NCBI GenBank assembly: GCA_008501585.1
Contig: QQUN01000007.1
Span: forward strand, 1-64,000
Reading direction: 5' to 3'
Length of the DNA: 64,000 nt
Source of the DNA: Pseudomonadota bacterium
GTDB lineage: Bacteria; Pseudomonadota; Gammaproteobacteria; Burkholderiales; Rhodocyclaceae
Every line of letters begins with the position of its first letter. The first letter of the stretch is position 1. Of this stretch, positions 1 to 14,236 are shown one piece after another. The position numbers and the translations under genes are program-made. The notes under the pieces are model-generated. The model saw nothing but the letters and a program-made list of their open reading frames with translations. It had not been told where the DNA came from and searched no databases.

Positions 1-132
1 CGGGGCGGGCAGCTTCGCAAACTCGCCCTGCGGGCTCAGACAGCGAAGCCGCTGTTTCCGCCCCGCACTTGCTGCGCTCGGCACGACAGAGGGGAATGGG
101 GGAGCCCGCCGGCAACAGCGGCGCAGGTTTTG

Positions 133-200
133 GTAGGGCGGGTTTCAACCCGCCAATGATCTGCGCACGAATACCGATGGCGGGTTGAAACCCGCCCTAC
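133..200. repeat. Perfect 23-bp inverted repeat (hairpin)
   Basis: Arms 133-155 and 178-200 are exact reverse complements separated by 22 bases. Each arm also contains a smaller palindrome (GCGGGTTTCAACCCGC). There is no T-tract, so it is more likely a dispersed REP-like element than a terminator. Confidence 0.8.
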
Positions 201-402
201 GAAGCGCCACCCGAGCGGGCGATGGCGAAGCCGAGCCCGCGAGCCCTTCCCCTTCTGTGCCGCCGAACGGAGACCGGCGACGGCGGGAATTGTCGTGTCG
301 CTGTCTGAGCCCGGAACGGGCGAGTTTGCGACACGACCCGCCGGCGCCGGGCGTAGTGAGGGCACCGGCGCAGCCGGCGGCACAGCGGGGCGCGTTTTCT
401 TG

Positions 403-434
403 GTTACTTCTTTGTCGCGCGACAAAGAAGTAAC
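403..434. repeat. Perfect 32-bp palindrome
   Basis: The two 16-base halves (403-418 and 419-434) are exact reverse complements with no loop. The core is TTCTTTGTCGCGCGACAAAGAA. It is probably part of the dispersed intergenic repeat described for 1-606. Confidence 0.8.
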
Positions 435-606
435 TCGCCCGCCGGGGCGAGACCCGGCCAACGCACCTCCCCGACGGGCACCAAAGAAACCGGCCCCGCG
501 GTGCCGAAACCGCCCCGCCTCCCCTCCGACGGGCGTTACGTTATTTGGCTTCGCCGACACCCCCCCATCGGTTAGAATGGCGGCTTTTCCCCGACCGACC
601 GACCCG

Positions 607-1629
607 ATGGATTTCGCCGGCTTCTCCCTGCCGAACAACCTGTTTGTCGCCCCCATGGCGGGCGTGACGGACCGGCCGTTCCGCCAGCTGTGCAAGCGGC
701 TGGGCGCGGGGCTGGCGGTGTCGGAGATGGTGTCGTCGAACACCCTGCTCTACGCCACCGACAAGACCCGGCGGCGCACCGACCATGCCGGCGAGACCGA
801 GCCGATCTCGGTGCAGATCGCCGGTGCAGACCCCGAACAGATGGCCCAGGCGGCGCGTTTCAACGCGGCCAATGGCGCGCAGATCATCGACATCAACATG
901 GGCTGTCCGGCCAAGAAGGTGTGCAACAAGGCCGCCGGTTCGGCGCTGATGCGCGACGAGGCGCTGGTGGCGCAGATCCTGTCAGCCGTGGTCGCCGCCG
1001 TGCCCGACACCCCGGTCACGCTCAAGATGCGCACCGGCTGGGACCGCGATAACCGCAACGCCCCGCATCTGGCCCGCATCGCTGAAGACTGCGGCATCCG
1101 CGCGCTGGCCATCCATGGCCGCACCCGCGCCGACAAGTACATGGGCAACGCCGAGTACGACACCATTGCCACCGTCAAGGCGACGGTGGGCATCCCGGTG
1201 ATCGCCAACGGCGACATCGATTCGCCCGAAAAAGCCGCGGCGGTGCTGCGCCACACCGGTGCCGACGGCGTGATGATCGGCCGCGCGGCGCAGGGGCGGC
1301 CGTGGATCTTCCGGGAGATCGCACATTACCTGGCCACGGGACAGATCCTGCCCCCGCCGCCGGTTGGCGAGATCCGCGACATTTGCCGCAGCCATCTCGA
1401 CGACTTGTACGCATTCTATGGCGAGTGGTCGGGCGTGCGCATCGCGCGCAAGCATATCGCCTGGTACACCAAGGGTCTGGCTGGCGCGCATGTGTTCCGC
1501 CAGGCCATGAACACAGAAGACAGCGTCGCCGGGCAACTGGCCGCGGTCGACCATTTCTTTACACAGCTCAGTCATCAGGGTGTCACGGTGCATTACCAGG
1601 CATCCTGTTTCGAGGAACTGGCCGCATGA
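607..1629 (+). CDS. dusB: tRNA-dihydrouridine synthase B
   Basis: This 340-residue FMN enzyme reduces uridine to dihydrouridine in the tRNA D-loop. The N-terminus carries the family motif APMAGVTDRPFR (about residues 15-26). The catalytic-cysteine signature NMGCPAKKVCNK lies at about 98-109, and IHGRTR marks the TIM-barrel active site. The ATG at 607 is chosen because it puts the conserved APMAG motif at the usual distance from the start; the frame is open further upstream into the repeat region, but that part has no family resemblance. The stop codon overlaps the fis start (ATGA), as in the classic dusB-fis operon, so translation is probably coupled. Confidence 0.96.
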   Translation: MDFAGFSLPNNLFVAPMAGVTDRPFRQLCKRLGAGLAVSEMVSSNTLLYATDKTRRRTDHAGETEPISVQIAGADPEQMAQAARFNAANGAQIIDINMGCPAKKVCNKAAGSALMRDEALVAQILSAVVAAVPDTPVTLKMRTGWDRDNRNAPHLARIAEDCGIRALAIHGRTRADKYMGNAEYDTIATVKATVGIPVIANGDIDSPEKAAAVLRHTGADGVMIGRAAQGRPWIFREIAHYLATGQILPPPPVGEIRDICRSHLDDLYAFYGEWSGVRIARKHIAWYTKGLAGAHVFRQAMNTEDSVAGQLAAVDHFFTQLSHQGVTVHYQASCFEELAA

Positions 1630-1862
1630 GCCAACAGAACGAAATTGCCAGCGCCGTCATGCGCACGCTCGACCAATATTTCAAGGACCTCGACGGTGAA
1701 GCCCCGGTCGCCCTGCACGACCTGGTCATCCGCAGCGCCGAACGGCCGATGCTTGAGTTCGTCCTGCGCCAGACCGACGGCAACCAGACCGTCGCCGCCC
1801 AGCTGCTCGGCATCAACCGCAACACCTTGCGACGCAAGCTGACCGAATACGATCTTCTCTAA
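1626..1862 (+). CDS. fis: DNA-binding protein Fis
   Basis: This 78-residue nucleoid-associated regulator bends DNA and acts on rRNA and recombination sites. The C-terminus has the Fis helix-turn-helix: NQTVAAQLLGINRNTLRRKL, ending in YDLL. Its length is near the usual 75-100 residues. The start overlaps the dusB stop by four bases, the arrangement seen across beta- and gammaproteobacteria. purH follows 27 bases after the stop and may share the transcript. Confidence 0.95.
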   Translation: MSQQNEIASAVMRTLDQYFKDLDGEAPVALHDLVIRSAERPMLEFVLRQTDGNQTVAAQLLGINRNTLRRKLTEYDLL

Positions 1863-1889
1863 ACCAACCGCCGCAAGGCGCTCCTCAAC

Positions 1890-3458
1890 ATGCAAATTTC
1901 CACTGCCCTGATCAGCGTTTCCGACAAGACCGGCGTCGAAGCCTTCGCCCGTGAGCTGCACCAGCTCGGCGTCAAGCTGCTGTCGACCGGCGGCACCGCC
2001 AAGCTGCTGCGCGAGGCCGGCCTGCCGGTCACCGACGTGTCGGACCACACCGGCTTCCCCGAGATGCTCGACGGCCGGGTCAAGACGCTGCATCCGACGG
2101 TGCACGGCGGCATCCTCGCCCGCCGCGACCTGGCCGAGCACATGGACACCATCGCCGGCGCCGGCATCGCGCGCATCGACCTGGTGGTTGTCAATCTCTA
2201 CCCCTTCGCCCAGACCATCGCCAAGCCCGATTGCTCGCTCGAAGACGCCATCGAGAACATCGACATCGGCGGCCCGACCATGGTGCGCGCGGCGGCCAAG
2301 AACCACGGCAACGAAGCCGGCGGTGTCGGCGTGCTAACCGACGCTGACGACTACGCCCCGGTGCTGGCCGAGATCAAGGCCAATGGCGCGCTGTCGGCCA
2401 AGACCCGTTTCGCCCTGGCGGTCAAAGCCTTCACCCACACCGCCCGCTACGACAGCGCCATCTCCAACTACCTCACCGCGCTGGCCGAGGACGGCAGCCG
2501 CATGGCCTACCCCGAGCGCCTGCAACTGGCCTTCGACAAGGTGCAGGACCTGCGCTACGGCGAAAACCCGCACCAGAGCGCCGCCTTCTACCGCGAGCCC
2601 AACGCCCCCGAGGGCGGCGTGGCCGGCTACACCCAGCTGCAGGGCAAGGAGCTGTCCTACAACAACATCGCCGATGCCGATGCCGCCTGGGAATGCGTCA
2701 AGGCCTTCGACACCACCGCCTGTGTCATCGTCAAGCACGCCAACCCCTGTGGCGTCGCCCTCGGCCTGTCGCCGCTCGAAGCCTATAAAAAAGCCTTCTC
2801 CACCGACCCCACGTCCGCCTTCGGCGGCATCATCGCCTTCAATAGCGTGGTCGATGCCGCTGCCGCCGAAGCGGTCAGCGCGCAGTTCCTCGAAGTGCTG
2901 ATTGCCCCGGCCTACACCGACGAAGCGCTTACCCTGCTGGCCGCCAAGAAGAACGTGCGCGTGCTGACCTGCCCGCTCGGCGCCGGCGAAGGCGCACTCG
3001 ATTACAAACGCGTCGGTGGCGGTCTGCTGGTGCAGACAGCCGACGTGGCGCGCATCGCCGAGAGCGACCTCAAGCTGGTCACCGCCCGCGCGCCGACCCC
3101 CGAAGAGATGGGCGACCTGCTCTTCGCCTGGCGCGTGGCCAAGTACGTCAAGTCCAACGCCATCGTCTACTGCAAGGGCGGCATGACGGTCGGCGTCGGC
3201 GCCGGGCAGATGAGCCGCGTCGATTCGGCACGCATTGCCAAGATCAAGGCCGAAAACGCCGGTCTGTCGATCACCGGCAGCGTGGTCGCCTCGGACGCCT
3301 TCTTCCCGTTCCGCGACGGCCTCGACGTGCTGGCCGAAGCCGGCGCCACGGCGGTGATCCAGCCGGGCGGCTCGATGCGTGACGAGGAGGTGATCGCTGC
3401 CGCCAACGAGCACGGCATTGCCATGGTGCTCACCGGCTTCCGTCACTTCCGCCACTAA
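1890..3458 (+). CDS. purH: Bifunctional AICAR transformylase / IMP cyclohydrolase
   Basis: This 522-residue cytoplasmic protein catalyses the last two steps of de novo IMP synthesis. The N-terminal MGS-like IMP cyclohydrolase domain shows [15 protein letters not shown] and [15 protein letters not shown] (about residues 30-80). The rest is the AICAR transformylase domain, with [13 protein letters not shown] and [11 protein letters not shown]. Length and motif order are normal. It sits after fis and 60 bases before purD, giving a purine pair within a longer rightward operon. Confidence 0.97.
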   Translation: MQISTALISVSDKTGVEAFARELHQLGVKLLSTGGTAKLLREAGLPVTDVSDHTGFPEMLDGRVKTLHPTVHGGILARRDLAEHMDTIAGAGIARIDLVVVNLYPFAQTIAKPDCSLEDAIENIDIGGPTMVRAAAKNHGNEAGGVGVLTDADDYAPVLAEIKANGALSAKTRFALAVKAFTHTARYDSAISNYLTALAEDGSRMAYPERLQLAFDKVQDLRYGENPHQSAAFYREPNAPEGGVAGYTQLQGKELSYNNIADADAAWECVKAFDTTACVIVKHANPCGVALGLSPLEAYKKAFSTDPTSAFGGIIAFNSVVDAAAAEAVSAQFLEVLIAPAYTDEALTLLAAKKNVRVLTCPLGAGEGALDYKRVGGGLLVQTADVARIAESDLKLVTARAPTPEEMGDLLFAWRVAKYVKSNAIVYCKGGMTVGVGAGQMSRVDSARIAKIKAENAGLSITGSVVASDAFFPFRDGLDVLAEAGATAVIQPGGSMRDEEVIAAANEHGIAMVLTGFRHFRH

Positions 3459-3472
3459 TCCCTTTTCCACCA

Positions 3473-3497
3473 GTCGGCGCGCACACCCCGCGCCGAC
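3473..3497 (+). other. Hairpin between purH and purD
   Basis: Bases 3473-3481 pair perfectly with 3489-3497 (GTCGGCGCG with CGCGCCGAC) around a 7-base loop. No T-run follows. It could be an mRNA-stabilising or processing hairpin inside the operon; no function is shown. Confidence 0.4.
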
Positions 3498-3518
3498 GCT
3501 CAGGCAACGGCAACACAC

Positions 3519-5683
<2,165 letters not shown>

Positions 5684-5685
5684 CG

Positions 5686-5719
5686 AAAAAAAACGCACCG
5701 TGCCAGGTGCGTTTTTTTT
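5686..5719. terminator. Bidirectional intrinsic terminator, hemF/hemY
   Basis: A 14-bp stem (5686-5699 with 5706-5719) closes on a 6-base loop. A-tract and T-tract flank the GC core, so it can end transcription from both convergent operons (hemF rightward, hemY leftward). Confidence 0.92.
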
Positions 5720-5735
5720 GCTTGCCGACGGAGAC

Positions 5736-6950
5736 TTACTCCGGCGCGGGCAGTTGCGCCAGGGCCGGCGCCTGCTGCGCCGCCCCGGTGAGCTGGGCCG
5801 CGCGGCGGAAATGGCTCTGCGCCTCTTCCGGCCGCTCGAAGCGTTCCGACAACTGCGCCAGCGCCAGGTGGGCGTCAACCGTCGGCGCCACCGACGCCGA
5901 GGCCTCGAGGTAGCTCTGTGCCTTGCCCCACAACTGGGCGGACAGACACAAGCGCCCCAGCGCATACAACAGGCCGCCGTCGTCCGGATGGTCCTTGAGC
6001 CACTTCTCGCCGCGATTCAGGCAGGCCACGGCGTCGTTCTCGCCGCAGTAGCCATACAAGCGGGCCAGATCGCTCTCCCACTGCTCGTCGAGCAGCTTCT
6101 CGAGCATCTTGCGCACCGTCGCGCCCTGGCCATTGGCCACCAGCAACGGCGCCGCCTTCTCGACCAGGCGGCGGTCCTGTTGCTCGTCAGAGGGGATCCC
6201 CTCCCAGTACCGCGCAATGGCCTCGTTCTGGCCGTCGCGCTCACGCAGGGCCGCCAGATGCGCGCGACGCAGCAGCGGCTCGGCCTGTTCCTTGCTCAGG
6301 GCCTTGTGCTTGCGCAACTGCCGGGCAATGCGGATCAACTCTTCCCAGTTCTCGAGCGCATGGGCCGTCTTGAGCGCCAGGCGCAGCGTGGCGACTGGGC
6401 GGTTGTCGCTGCCCTTGAGCGTGCGGATGCGCTCGGCGGCTTCATCGAAACGGCGGCCCTCGACCGCCATCTCGGCCTCGGTCATCAGGCGGGCAGCGCG
6501 CAGGCGCTCGTCGCCGGCGGCCTTGCCAAGCCAGTCGCGATAGCGGGTATCGTCGCGCAGGGCATGCGCCGCTCGGGCGGCCATCAGCGCCGCAACGCCG
6601 TCTTGATCGGCCAGGTCGTAGGCCTTCTTGGCCTGCTTGAGCGCATGGGCATAGCGCCCTTCGAGATGCAGGCGGAAGGCCTCGCGCAGCGCCAGGGCGG
6701 ACTTTTCCTTGCGGCGACGGCCGCGGTAGGCAACCACCTGCCCCGGCAGCCGCACGGCTCGGGTGACCACGCGCATCACGAAGTAAGAAGCCAGGAACAG
6801 TGCCAGCAACGCCAGCACCAGCAGATTGAGCGAGATCTGCACCCGATAGGGCGAGAGCACCAACAGGGCATAGCCATCATTGACCCGGGCCAGCATGGCG
6901 ACCCCGACGGCGGCAGCGAAAAGGGCGATGAGCCAGAGTAGTCCTCGCAT
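5736..6950 (-). CDS. hemY: HemY, heme-biosynthesis-associated TPR membrane protein
   Basis: This 404-residue inner-membrane protein has two N-terminal hydrophobic segments (about residues 5-22 and 38-62) followed by a cytoplasmic helical TPR-like region with many Ala/Leu-rich repeats. It matches the HemY_N family found at the end of hemCDXY operons. Its exact role is unsettled; it is distinct from the protoporphyrinogen oxidase also called HemY in Gram-positives. It begins 6 bases after hemX and ends at a shared terminator. Confidence 0.9.
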   Translation of the reverse strand: MRGLLWLIALFAAAVGVAMLARVNDGYALLVLSPYRVQISLNLLVLALLALFLASYFVMRVVTRAVRLPGQVVAYRGRRRKEKSALALREAFRLHLEGRYAHALKQAKKAYDLADQDGVAALMAARAAHALRDDTRYRDWLGKAAGDERLRAARLMTEAEMAVEGRRFDEAAERIRTLKGSDNRPVATLRLALKTAHALENWEELIRIARQLRKHKALSKEQAEPLLRRAHLAALRERDGQNEAIARYWEGIPSDEQQDRRLVEKAAPLLVANGQGATVRKMLEKLLDEQWESDLARLYGYCGENDAVACLNRGEKWLKDHPDDGGLLYALGRLCLSAQLWGKAQSYLEASASVAPTVDAHLALAQLSERFERPEEAQSHFRRAAQLTGAAQQAPALAQLPAPE

Positions 6951-6956
6951 GGCGTC

Positions 6957-8156
6957 TTACTCCGCGGCTTTGACAGGGGCGGGGGCCGGCGCGTCAGCCT
7001 TCTTGGGCGACGGCGTGGCCTCGCTGCCGCTGACGCCGGGCTTGCCTTGCAGGGTCTTGAGCACGGCCAGGGTTTCGGTCAGCGCCGGTTGCGTCGGTGC
7101 GATCTGGGTCTCGGCCAGGGTGTTGAGCGTGGTGAGGGTTTCAGTCACCGCCTCATCGCGCAGATCGAAGTACTTGCCGAGCCATTCGCTGGCCTGGCGC
7201 ATGTCGGCCTCGAAGGTGCGATGGTCGCGGCCGAGCAGCGCCAGGCGCGCCGTGAGCAGGCGGATCTTCAGGTTCTCGCGCAGGTAGGTCGCCTGCGAGG
7301 GCGACAGCAGTACCGGCTCGGAGGAGCGATCGAGCCGCTCCACCCGCACCAGCGAGCGCATCTCGGCCCACCAGTCGGCAAACGCGGCGCTGGCGAAACC
7401 GACCGGGTCGTCCATCAGGGCGCCGGTGGCGGTCTTCTCGGGCGCCTCGCTGGCCACCGCTTCGCCGGTAAAGGCCAGCGGCAGACGATCGACCGACTCC
7501 AGCAGCGCCTCCAGACGCAGCGTGATGCCGGGGATATCCACCCGCGGGGCGGCACGAAGACGCTCGATGTCACGCTTGAGGCTGCGCCGCAACGGAGCCA
7601 GTCGCGATTCATCCATGCCGGACAGGCGCGCATCGGCGGCCTGCAGCGCGATCAGCGCGGCCTCCACGTTGCCGGCGAGCTGCAACTGCTGGCCGGCGAT
7701 GGTCACGGCCTGTTCGATTTCGGCCATGGTGCGCTCGTCGCGGGTGCGCGAGAACTCCTGGTACAGCGCATCGAGCGCCGCCGCCTGGCCGCCCGCCTCT
7801 TCGGCCTTGGCTTCGAGCAGGCCGACCTTGCCTTGCAGGGCGGTCAGCGTGTCGATGGCCTGGCGCGCGCTGGCGCGGGCTTCACGGGCGACATCGTCCC
7901 CCTGGCCCAGGCGGCGGGTGAGTTCTTCCTGGGTCTTCACCAGATCCCCCCGCATGACCCACCACTGCCAGCCGAGGCCGGCAATGGCCAGCAGGCACAG
8001 CACCAGCAACACCGGCACGACGATGCCGCGCTTGGCCGGCGCGGGCTCGGCGGGGCGATCGTCCGCCGGGGGCGCATCGCTGCGCACCGCGTCGGTGGGT
8101 TCAGGGGCATCCGCGTCGGCTTGGGCGCGGGTGAGGGCAGGAGTGTCTTCGCTCAT
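6957..8156 (-). CDS. hemX: HemX-like membrane protein of the hem operon
   Basis: This 399-residue protein has an acidic proline-rich cytoplasmic N-terminus and one transmembrane helix at about residues 46-68. A long, probably coiled-coil, periplasmic region (about 70-150) and a helical C-terminal domain follow. It belongs to the family annotated as HemX or putative uroporphyrinogen-III C-methyltransferase, but no SAM-binding motif is visible, so a methyltransferase activity should not be assumed. It lies 15 bases after hemD. Confidence 0.87.
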   Translation of the reverse strand: MSEDTPALTRAQADADAPEPTDAVRSDAPPADDRPAEPAPAKRGIVVPVLLVLCLLAIAGLGWQWWVMRGDLVKTQEELTRRLGQGDDVAREARASARQAIDTLTALQGKVGLLEAKAEEAGGQAAALDALYQEFSRTRDERTMAEIEQAVTIAGQQLQLAGNVEAALIALQAADARLSGMDESRLAPLRRSLKRDIERLRAAPRVDIPGITLRLEALLESVDRLPLAFTGEAVASEAPEKTATGALMDDPVGFASAAFADWWAEMRSLVRVERLDRSSEPVLLSPSQATYLRENLKIRLLTARLALLGRDHRTFEADMRQASEWLGKYFDLRDEAVTETLTTLNTLAETQIAPTQPALTETLAVLKTLQGKPGVSGSEATPSPKKADAPAPAPVKAAE

Positions 8157-8171
8157 ATCGTCTTGTCTTGA

Positions 8172-8963
8172 TCAAGCGTTGCGGCAACCGCCGAGAAAGT
8201 AGCTTGCGAGGCCTTCGACCACCCCGGCATCGCCGGCTGCGGTTTCCACGACCCGGGCAAAGCCCGCAGCCGTTGCCCGCGCGCAGATGCGCGGATGCGG
8301 TGCAAACACCGGGATGCGGGCCAGTCGGCTCATCTGTGCTCCCAACATGGTCATCAGGTTGGAGACGCCTTCGCTACTGGTCAGTATCAGGGCATCGATC
8401 CGGTCGGCCTCGGCCAGCAAGCTGGCGGCACCCTCGGTCGGTACCCGTCGTGCGTAGCATGCGGCATAGCTGACCGCCGCGCCTCGCCGTGCCAGTGTAT
8501 CACCCAGAAGATCGCGTCCGCCGTTGCCACGAAAAATGATGATTCGCTTGCCGGCCACCGCAGCGGCCGAAAACTCGGGCAATGCCAGCACGGCTTCGCT
8601 GTCGAAACCGGCGTCCGGCGCGATCACCCGGTCAAAGCCCAGGGCATGCAAGGCCCGCTCGCTGCCCTTGCCGACCGTGGCCACCGCCAGCGTGGACGGC
8701 CAGTCGCGACGTGCGCGCACGGCAGCCAGGCCGTGCTCGGCGGCATTCGGGCTGACGAAGAAGGCAAGGTGAAACTGGTCGAGCGTGTCGATCAGGGCCG
8801 CGAACTCGGCGCTGACCGGCACGGCATCGATCGCCATCACCGGGATGCACAGCGCCTCTGCGCCGGCCGCAGTGATCGCCTCGCACAGGCCGTCGGCCTG
8901 GGCCTGCGGCCGGGTGACGACGATACGACGCCCGGCCAGCGCCTGGGCCGGTGACGGAGTCAT
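8172..8963 (-). CDS. hemD: Uroporphyrinogen-III synthase
   Basis: This 263-residue enzyme closes and inverts ring D of hydroxymethylbilane. The sequence is weakly conserved, as usual for HemD. It shows the start of the first lobe (RRIVVTRPQAQADGL), FFVSPNAAEHGL, and ALILTSSEGVSNL in the second lobe. The ATG at 8963 is chosen because it lies 10 bases after the hemC stop; the frame extends upstream but there overlaps hemC without any likeness. Context in hemCDXY supports the call. Confidence 0.92.
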   Translation of the reverse strand: MTPSPAQALAGRRIVVTRPQAQADGLCEAITAAGAEALCIPVMAIDAVPVSAEFAALIDTLDQFHLAFFVSPNAAEHGLAAVRARRDWPSTLAVATVGKGSERALHALGFDRVIAPDAGFDSEAVLALPEFSAAAVAGKRIIIFRGNGGRDLLGDTLARRGAAVSYAACYARRVPTEGAASLLAEADRIDALILTSSEGVSNLMTMLGAQMSRLARIPVFAPHPRICARATAAGFARVVETAAGDAGVVEGLASYFLGGCRNA

Positions 8964-8973
8964 GTGGTGGCGC

Positions 8974-9915
8974 TCAGAGGCTGGCGAGGATCTCGGCCGC
9001 CCCGCCGGCACGCAGCTCATCGGCCAGAGCCTTGCCCAGCGATTCGGCCTCGGCAAGCGGGCCGCGGCGCTCGGCGCGCACGATCTCGCTGCCGTCGGGC
9101 CGGGCCACGAAGCCGCGCAGCCACAGCGTACCGCCCTCGACTTCGGCGTAGGCGCCCAGCGGCACTTCGCAGCTGCCGGCCAGGGCACGCGCCACGGCAC
9201 GCTCGGCACGCACGCAGGCGGAGGTCTCGGTGTCGTTGAGCGGGGCCATCCAGGCGGCCACTTCGGGCCGGTCGGACAGTGCTTCGATGCCCAGCGCGCC
9301 CTGCCCGGCGGCCGGCAGCGACACCTCCGACGGCAGCACGCCGCGGATGCGTTCGCCCAGGCCGAGGCGGGTCAGGCCGGCGGCGGCGAGGATGATGGCG
9401 TCGTACTGGCCTTCGTCGAGCTTGCGCAGGCGGGTGTCGAGGTTGCCGCGCAGGCTGGTGACCGCCAGCATCGGGTAGTTGGCATGCAGCTGCGACTCGC
9501 GGCGCAGGCTGGAGGTGCCCACCACGGCGCCCGGCGGCATGTCGTCGAGGCTGTCGTATTTGTTGGAGACAAAGGCGTCGAGCGGCACTTCGCGCTCGGA
9601 GATGGTGACCAGTGCGAACTCCTCGCCCATTTCCATCGGCACGTCTTTCATGGAATGCACGGCGATGTCGGCGCGGCGGTCGAGCAAGGCGGTTTCGAGT
9701 TCCTTGACGAACAGGCCCTTGCCGCCGACCTTGGCCAGCGGCCGATCGAGAATCTGGTCGCCGCGGGTGGTCATGCCGAGCAGCACGACCTCACACGCGG
9801 GGTACAGCGCCTCGAGCCGTGCCTTGACATGCTCGGCCTGCCACAGGGCAAGACGGCTCTCACGGGTTGCAATGACGATGCGCTCGGGGGCGGCGACAGG
9901 CTGGGACGAACTCAC
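8974..9915 (-). CDS. hemC: Porphobilinogen deaminase (hydroxymethylbilane synthase)
   Basis: This enzyme of about 313 residues polymerises four porphobilinogens. Motifs are [19 protein letters not shown] near the N-terminus, [14 protein letters not shown] [22 protein letters not shown], and [12 protein letters not shown], whose cysteine binds the dipyrromethane cofactor. No ATG is suitably placed. I chose GTG at 9913-9915 because a GAGTGAG sits about 9 bases upstream; TTG at 9931-9933 is the alternative and lacks a ribosome site. It is divergent from ppc and leads hemCDXY. Confidence 0.93.
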   Translation of the reverse strand: MSSSQPVAAPERIVIATRESRLALWQAEHVKARLEALYPACEVVLLGMTTRGDQILDRPLAKVGGKGLFVKELETALLDRRADIAVHSMKDVPMEMGEEFALVTISEREVPLDAFVSNKYDSLDDMPPGAVVGTSSLRRESQLHANYPMLAVTSLRGNLDTRLRKLDEGQYDAIILAAAGLTRLGLGERIRGVLPSEVSLPAAGQGALGIEALSDRPEVAAWMAPLNDTETSACVRAERAVARALAGSCEVPLGAYAEVEGGTLWLRGFVARPDGSEIVRAERRGPLAEAESLGKALADELRAGGAAEILASL

Positions 9916-9981
9916 GATGGGCGACTCACTCAAGTGATGCGGAAAAACGGATGGGTGGCGGCGGCGCGTGTTGCATGGCAG

Positions 9982-10001
9982 CATGGGGGACGCCCCCCAT
10001 G
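9982..10001. other. Hairpin in the hemC-ppc divergent gap
   Basis: CATGGGGG (9982-9989) pairs with CCCCCATG (9994-10001) around a 4-base loop. It lies in the roughly 170-base divergent promoter region. It is suggestive of a structured leader only; no factor can be named. Confidence 0.35.
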
Positions 10002-10084
10002 GCGCCAGCGCCGGAGGCGATTCTAGCATGAGCACCGGGGCCACTTTTTGTGGCACCTTAAGTGCCTTCCCCCCGACACACAAG

Positions 10085-12844
<2,760 letters not shown>

Positions 12845-12850
12845 GCCGGA

Positions 12851-12878
12851 CGGCGGCGGGGAGGGCGCCCCGCCGCCG
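12851..12878 (+). terminator. GC hairpin after ppc
   Basis: An 11-bp GC-only stem (12851-12861 with 12868-12878) surrounds a 6-base loop just after the ppc stop. There is no T-tract, so it may stabilise the 3' end or act as a weak terminator. Confidence 0.45.
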
Positions 12879-13070
12879 CGAGCGCGCCTTGCAGCCTACC
12901 GGTCACCGCAACGGCGCACGGCACCGCCATGCGCCGCTTCGCGCCCGACCGCCAGGGCCAGGCTAACCTTTTGATACAAAATCCCATTGGGCTTTTCCGG
13001 GACAGCCCCTGCACTGCGGCGGCGCAGCAGCCATACTGAAAGGAGGCAAAACCCATAGAGAGCGAGACTG

Positions 13071-13466
13071 ATGTCGATCGAATGGTTTGCAGGCATGCTG
13101 GCAGCGCTGGCGCTCGTCGCGTGGTGGGTGATGCGTGGCCGCCCTGCCGATGACGAGGACGAAAACGACAGCGCCACCCACCCCTATCATTGCGTCACCA
13201 TCAACCCGGGGGAACCCGCCTGCCGTACCGCCCAGACACTCAAGGGCATCCGCTTCCTCTCGGCCGAAGCGCCGCTACTCCCGCTGGCCAGCTGCGACGC
13301 CTCGCGCTGCCGGTGTACCTTCACCCACTACAAGGATCGCCGCCGCGGCGACCGGCGCAACCCCTATCGGCCGGAGAGTCACATGCATGTCGCACAAGGG
13401 CTCGAAGACCGCCGCGGACGACGCGGGCGGCGCAGTACCGACGGCATGCATCTGGCGGACATCTGA
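13071..13466 (+). CDS. Small membrane-anchored hypothetical protein
   Basis: This 131-residue protein is not recognised as a named family. It has one N-terminal hydrophobic helix (about residues 4-22), then an acidic linker (DDEDEND). A central region carries four cysteines, including CDASRCRC, and the end is very Arg-rich. The cysteine cluster could bind metal, which is speculation. Frame quality and codon use match neighbours, so it is probably real. An AAAGGAGG lies about 24 bases before the ATG, too far to be its ribosome site, and no better one is evident. It converges on algR. Confidence 0.65.
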   Translation: MSIEWFAGMLAALALVAWWVMRGRPADDEDENDSATHPYHCVTINPGEPACRTAQTLKGIRFLSAEAPLLPLASCDASRCRCTFTHYKDRRRGDRRNPYRPESHMHVAQGLEDRRGRRGRRSTDGMHLADI

Positions 13467-13492
13467 GCGCCTGAGCCGACCTCGCACGCACG

Positions 13493-14236
13493 TTAGAGAT
13501 CAAGCACGGCCTTGACCTGAGGCCACTGCCGGCGGCTGATCGGCAGATGCTCGTCGAGCCCATCGAGCACGACCAGCCAGCGCCCTTCGCCTTCCCCGGC
13601 TTCGCGCTCGATCCCGGAAATGGCGTGCCGCGCCACCAGACAGTTGCGATGGATGCGCAGGAAGCGCCCCGGATACGCCTCTTCGAGATGCACCAGGGAT
13701 TCGTCGAGCAGGTATTCGCGCTCGGCCGTGCGTGCGGTGACGTATTTCTGCTCGGCACGCAGGAACAGCACCTTGGCGATATCCACCAGCAGGATGCGGC
13801 CGCGCTCGGTGACGCTCAAGGGCTTGTCGTCCCCGGCCGGCGCCTCGCCGCCATGGCAAAGCTTGCGCGCCTTGTCGAGCGCCTCGACCAGCCGCGTGGC
13901 GCGCACCGGCTTGAGCAGGTAGTCGGCAACCGACAGGTCAAAGGCCTGAACGGCGTACTGATCGTAGGCGGTGGTAAAAATCACCACCGGCGGATCGGCC
14001 CGGCCGTTGAGGTGCTGCGCCAGCGACACGCCATCCATGCCGGGCATGCGGATGTCCGCCAGCACCACATCGACGACCTCGGCATCGATCAGGCGCAGGG
14101 CTTCCTCGCCGTTGGCGGCAAAGCCCACCACCCGGTTGGGCTGCTCGCGGCGGACGTCGCCAAGCAGGTCTCTCAGGCGCGCCCGCGCCGGCGCTTCGTC
14201 ATCGACGATCAGGACTCGGAGTTCGGCTTGCGTCAT
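13493..14236 (-). CDS. algR: LytTR-family response regulator (AlgR-like)
   Basis: This 247-residue regulator has a receiver domain (LRVLIVDDEAPARARL near the N-terminus, phospho-acceptor Asp in VVLADIRMPGMDG, Lys in YLLKPVRA). A C-terminal LytTR DNA-binding domain follows, with LHRNCLVARHAISGIER-type residues near RIHRNCL. AlgR-type proteins control alginate, type IV pili or exopolysaccharide elsewhere; the targets here are unknown. Its ATG overlaps the algZ stop, so the two are one operon. The upstream extension of the frame lies inside algZ and is not used. Confidence 0.9.
   Translation of the reverse strand: MTQAELRVLIVDDEAPARARLRDLLGDVRREQPNRVVGFAANGEEALRLIDAEVVDVVLADIRMPGMDGVSLAQHLNGRADPPVVIFTTAYDQYAVQAFDLSVADYLLKPVRATRLVEALDKARKLCHGGEAPAGDDKPLSVTERGRILLVDIAKVLFLRAEQKYVTARTAEREYLLDESLVHLEEAYPGRFLRIHRNCLVARHAISGIEREAGEGEGRWLVVLDGLDEHLPISRRQWPQVKAVLDL

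Larger units (their letters stand above)
1..606. repeat. Non-coding region of nested inverted repeats
   Basis: I see no credible gene in these 606 bases; the open frames lack family resemblance and ribosome sites. It holds nested inverted repeats. Bases 16-28 and 32-46 recur as exact reverse complements at 318-330 and 298-312, forming a long imperfect outer inverted repeat. Between them lies a perfect hairpin (133-155 with 178-200), and further right a perfect 32-base palindrome (403-434). This resembles dispersed intergenic repeats common in betaproteobacterial genomes, but the family cannot be named from the sequence alone. A TAGAAT at 573-578 could be the -10 box for dusB. Confidence 0.7.

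Noticed and set aside
295..606. N-terminal extension of dusB through the palindrome
   Set aside because: The added part is encoded by the repeat and the family begins at the residue near 607.
36..786. Open frames within and around the left-edge repeat region
   Set aside because: Arg/Pro/Gly-rich products with no family resemblance, spanning hairpins and the dusB start.
6957..8156. HemX as a true uroporphyrinogen-III methyltransferase
   Set aside because: No SAM-binding motif; the protein is a single-pass membrane protein with coiled coil.
8172..9209. Longer hemD start reaching into hemC
   Set aside because: The extra residues are Arg/Trp/Pro-rich and overlap hemC; the ATG at 8963 begins a HemD-like N-terminus.
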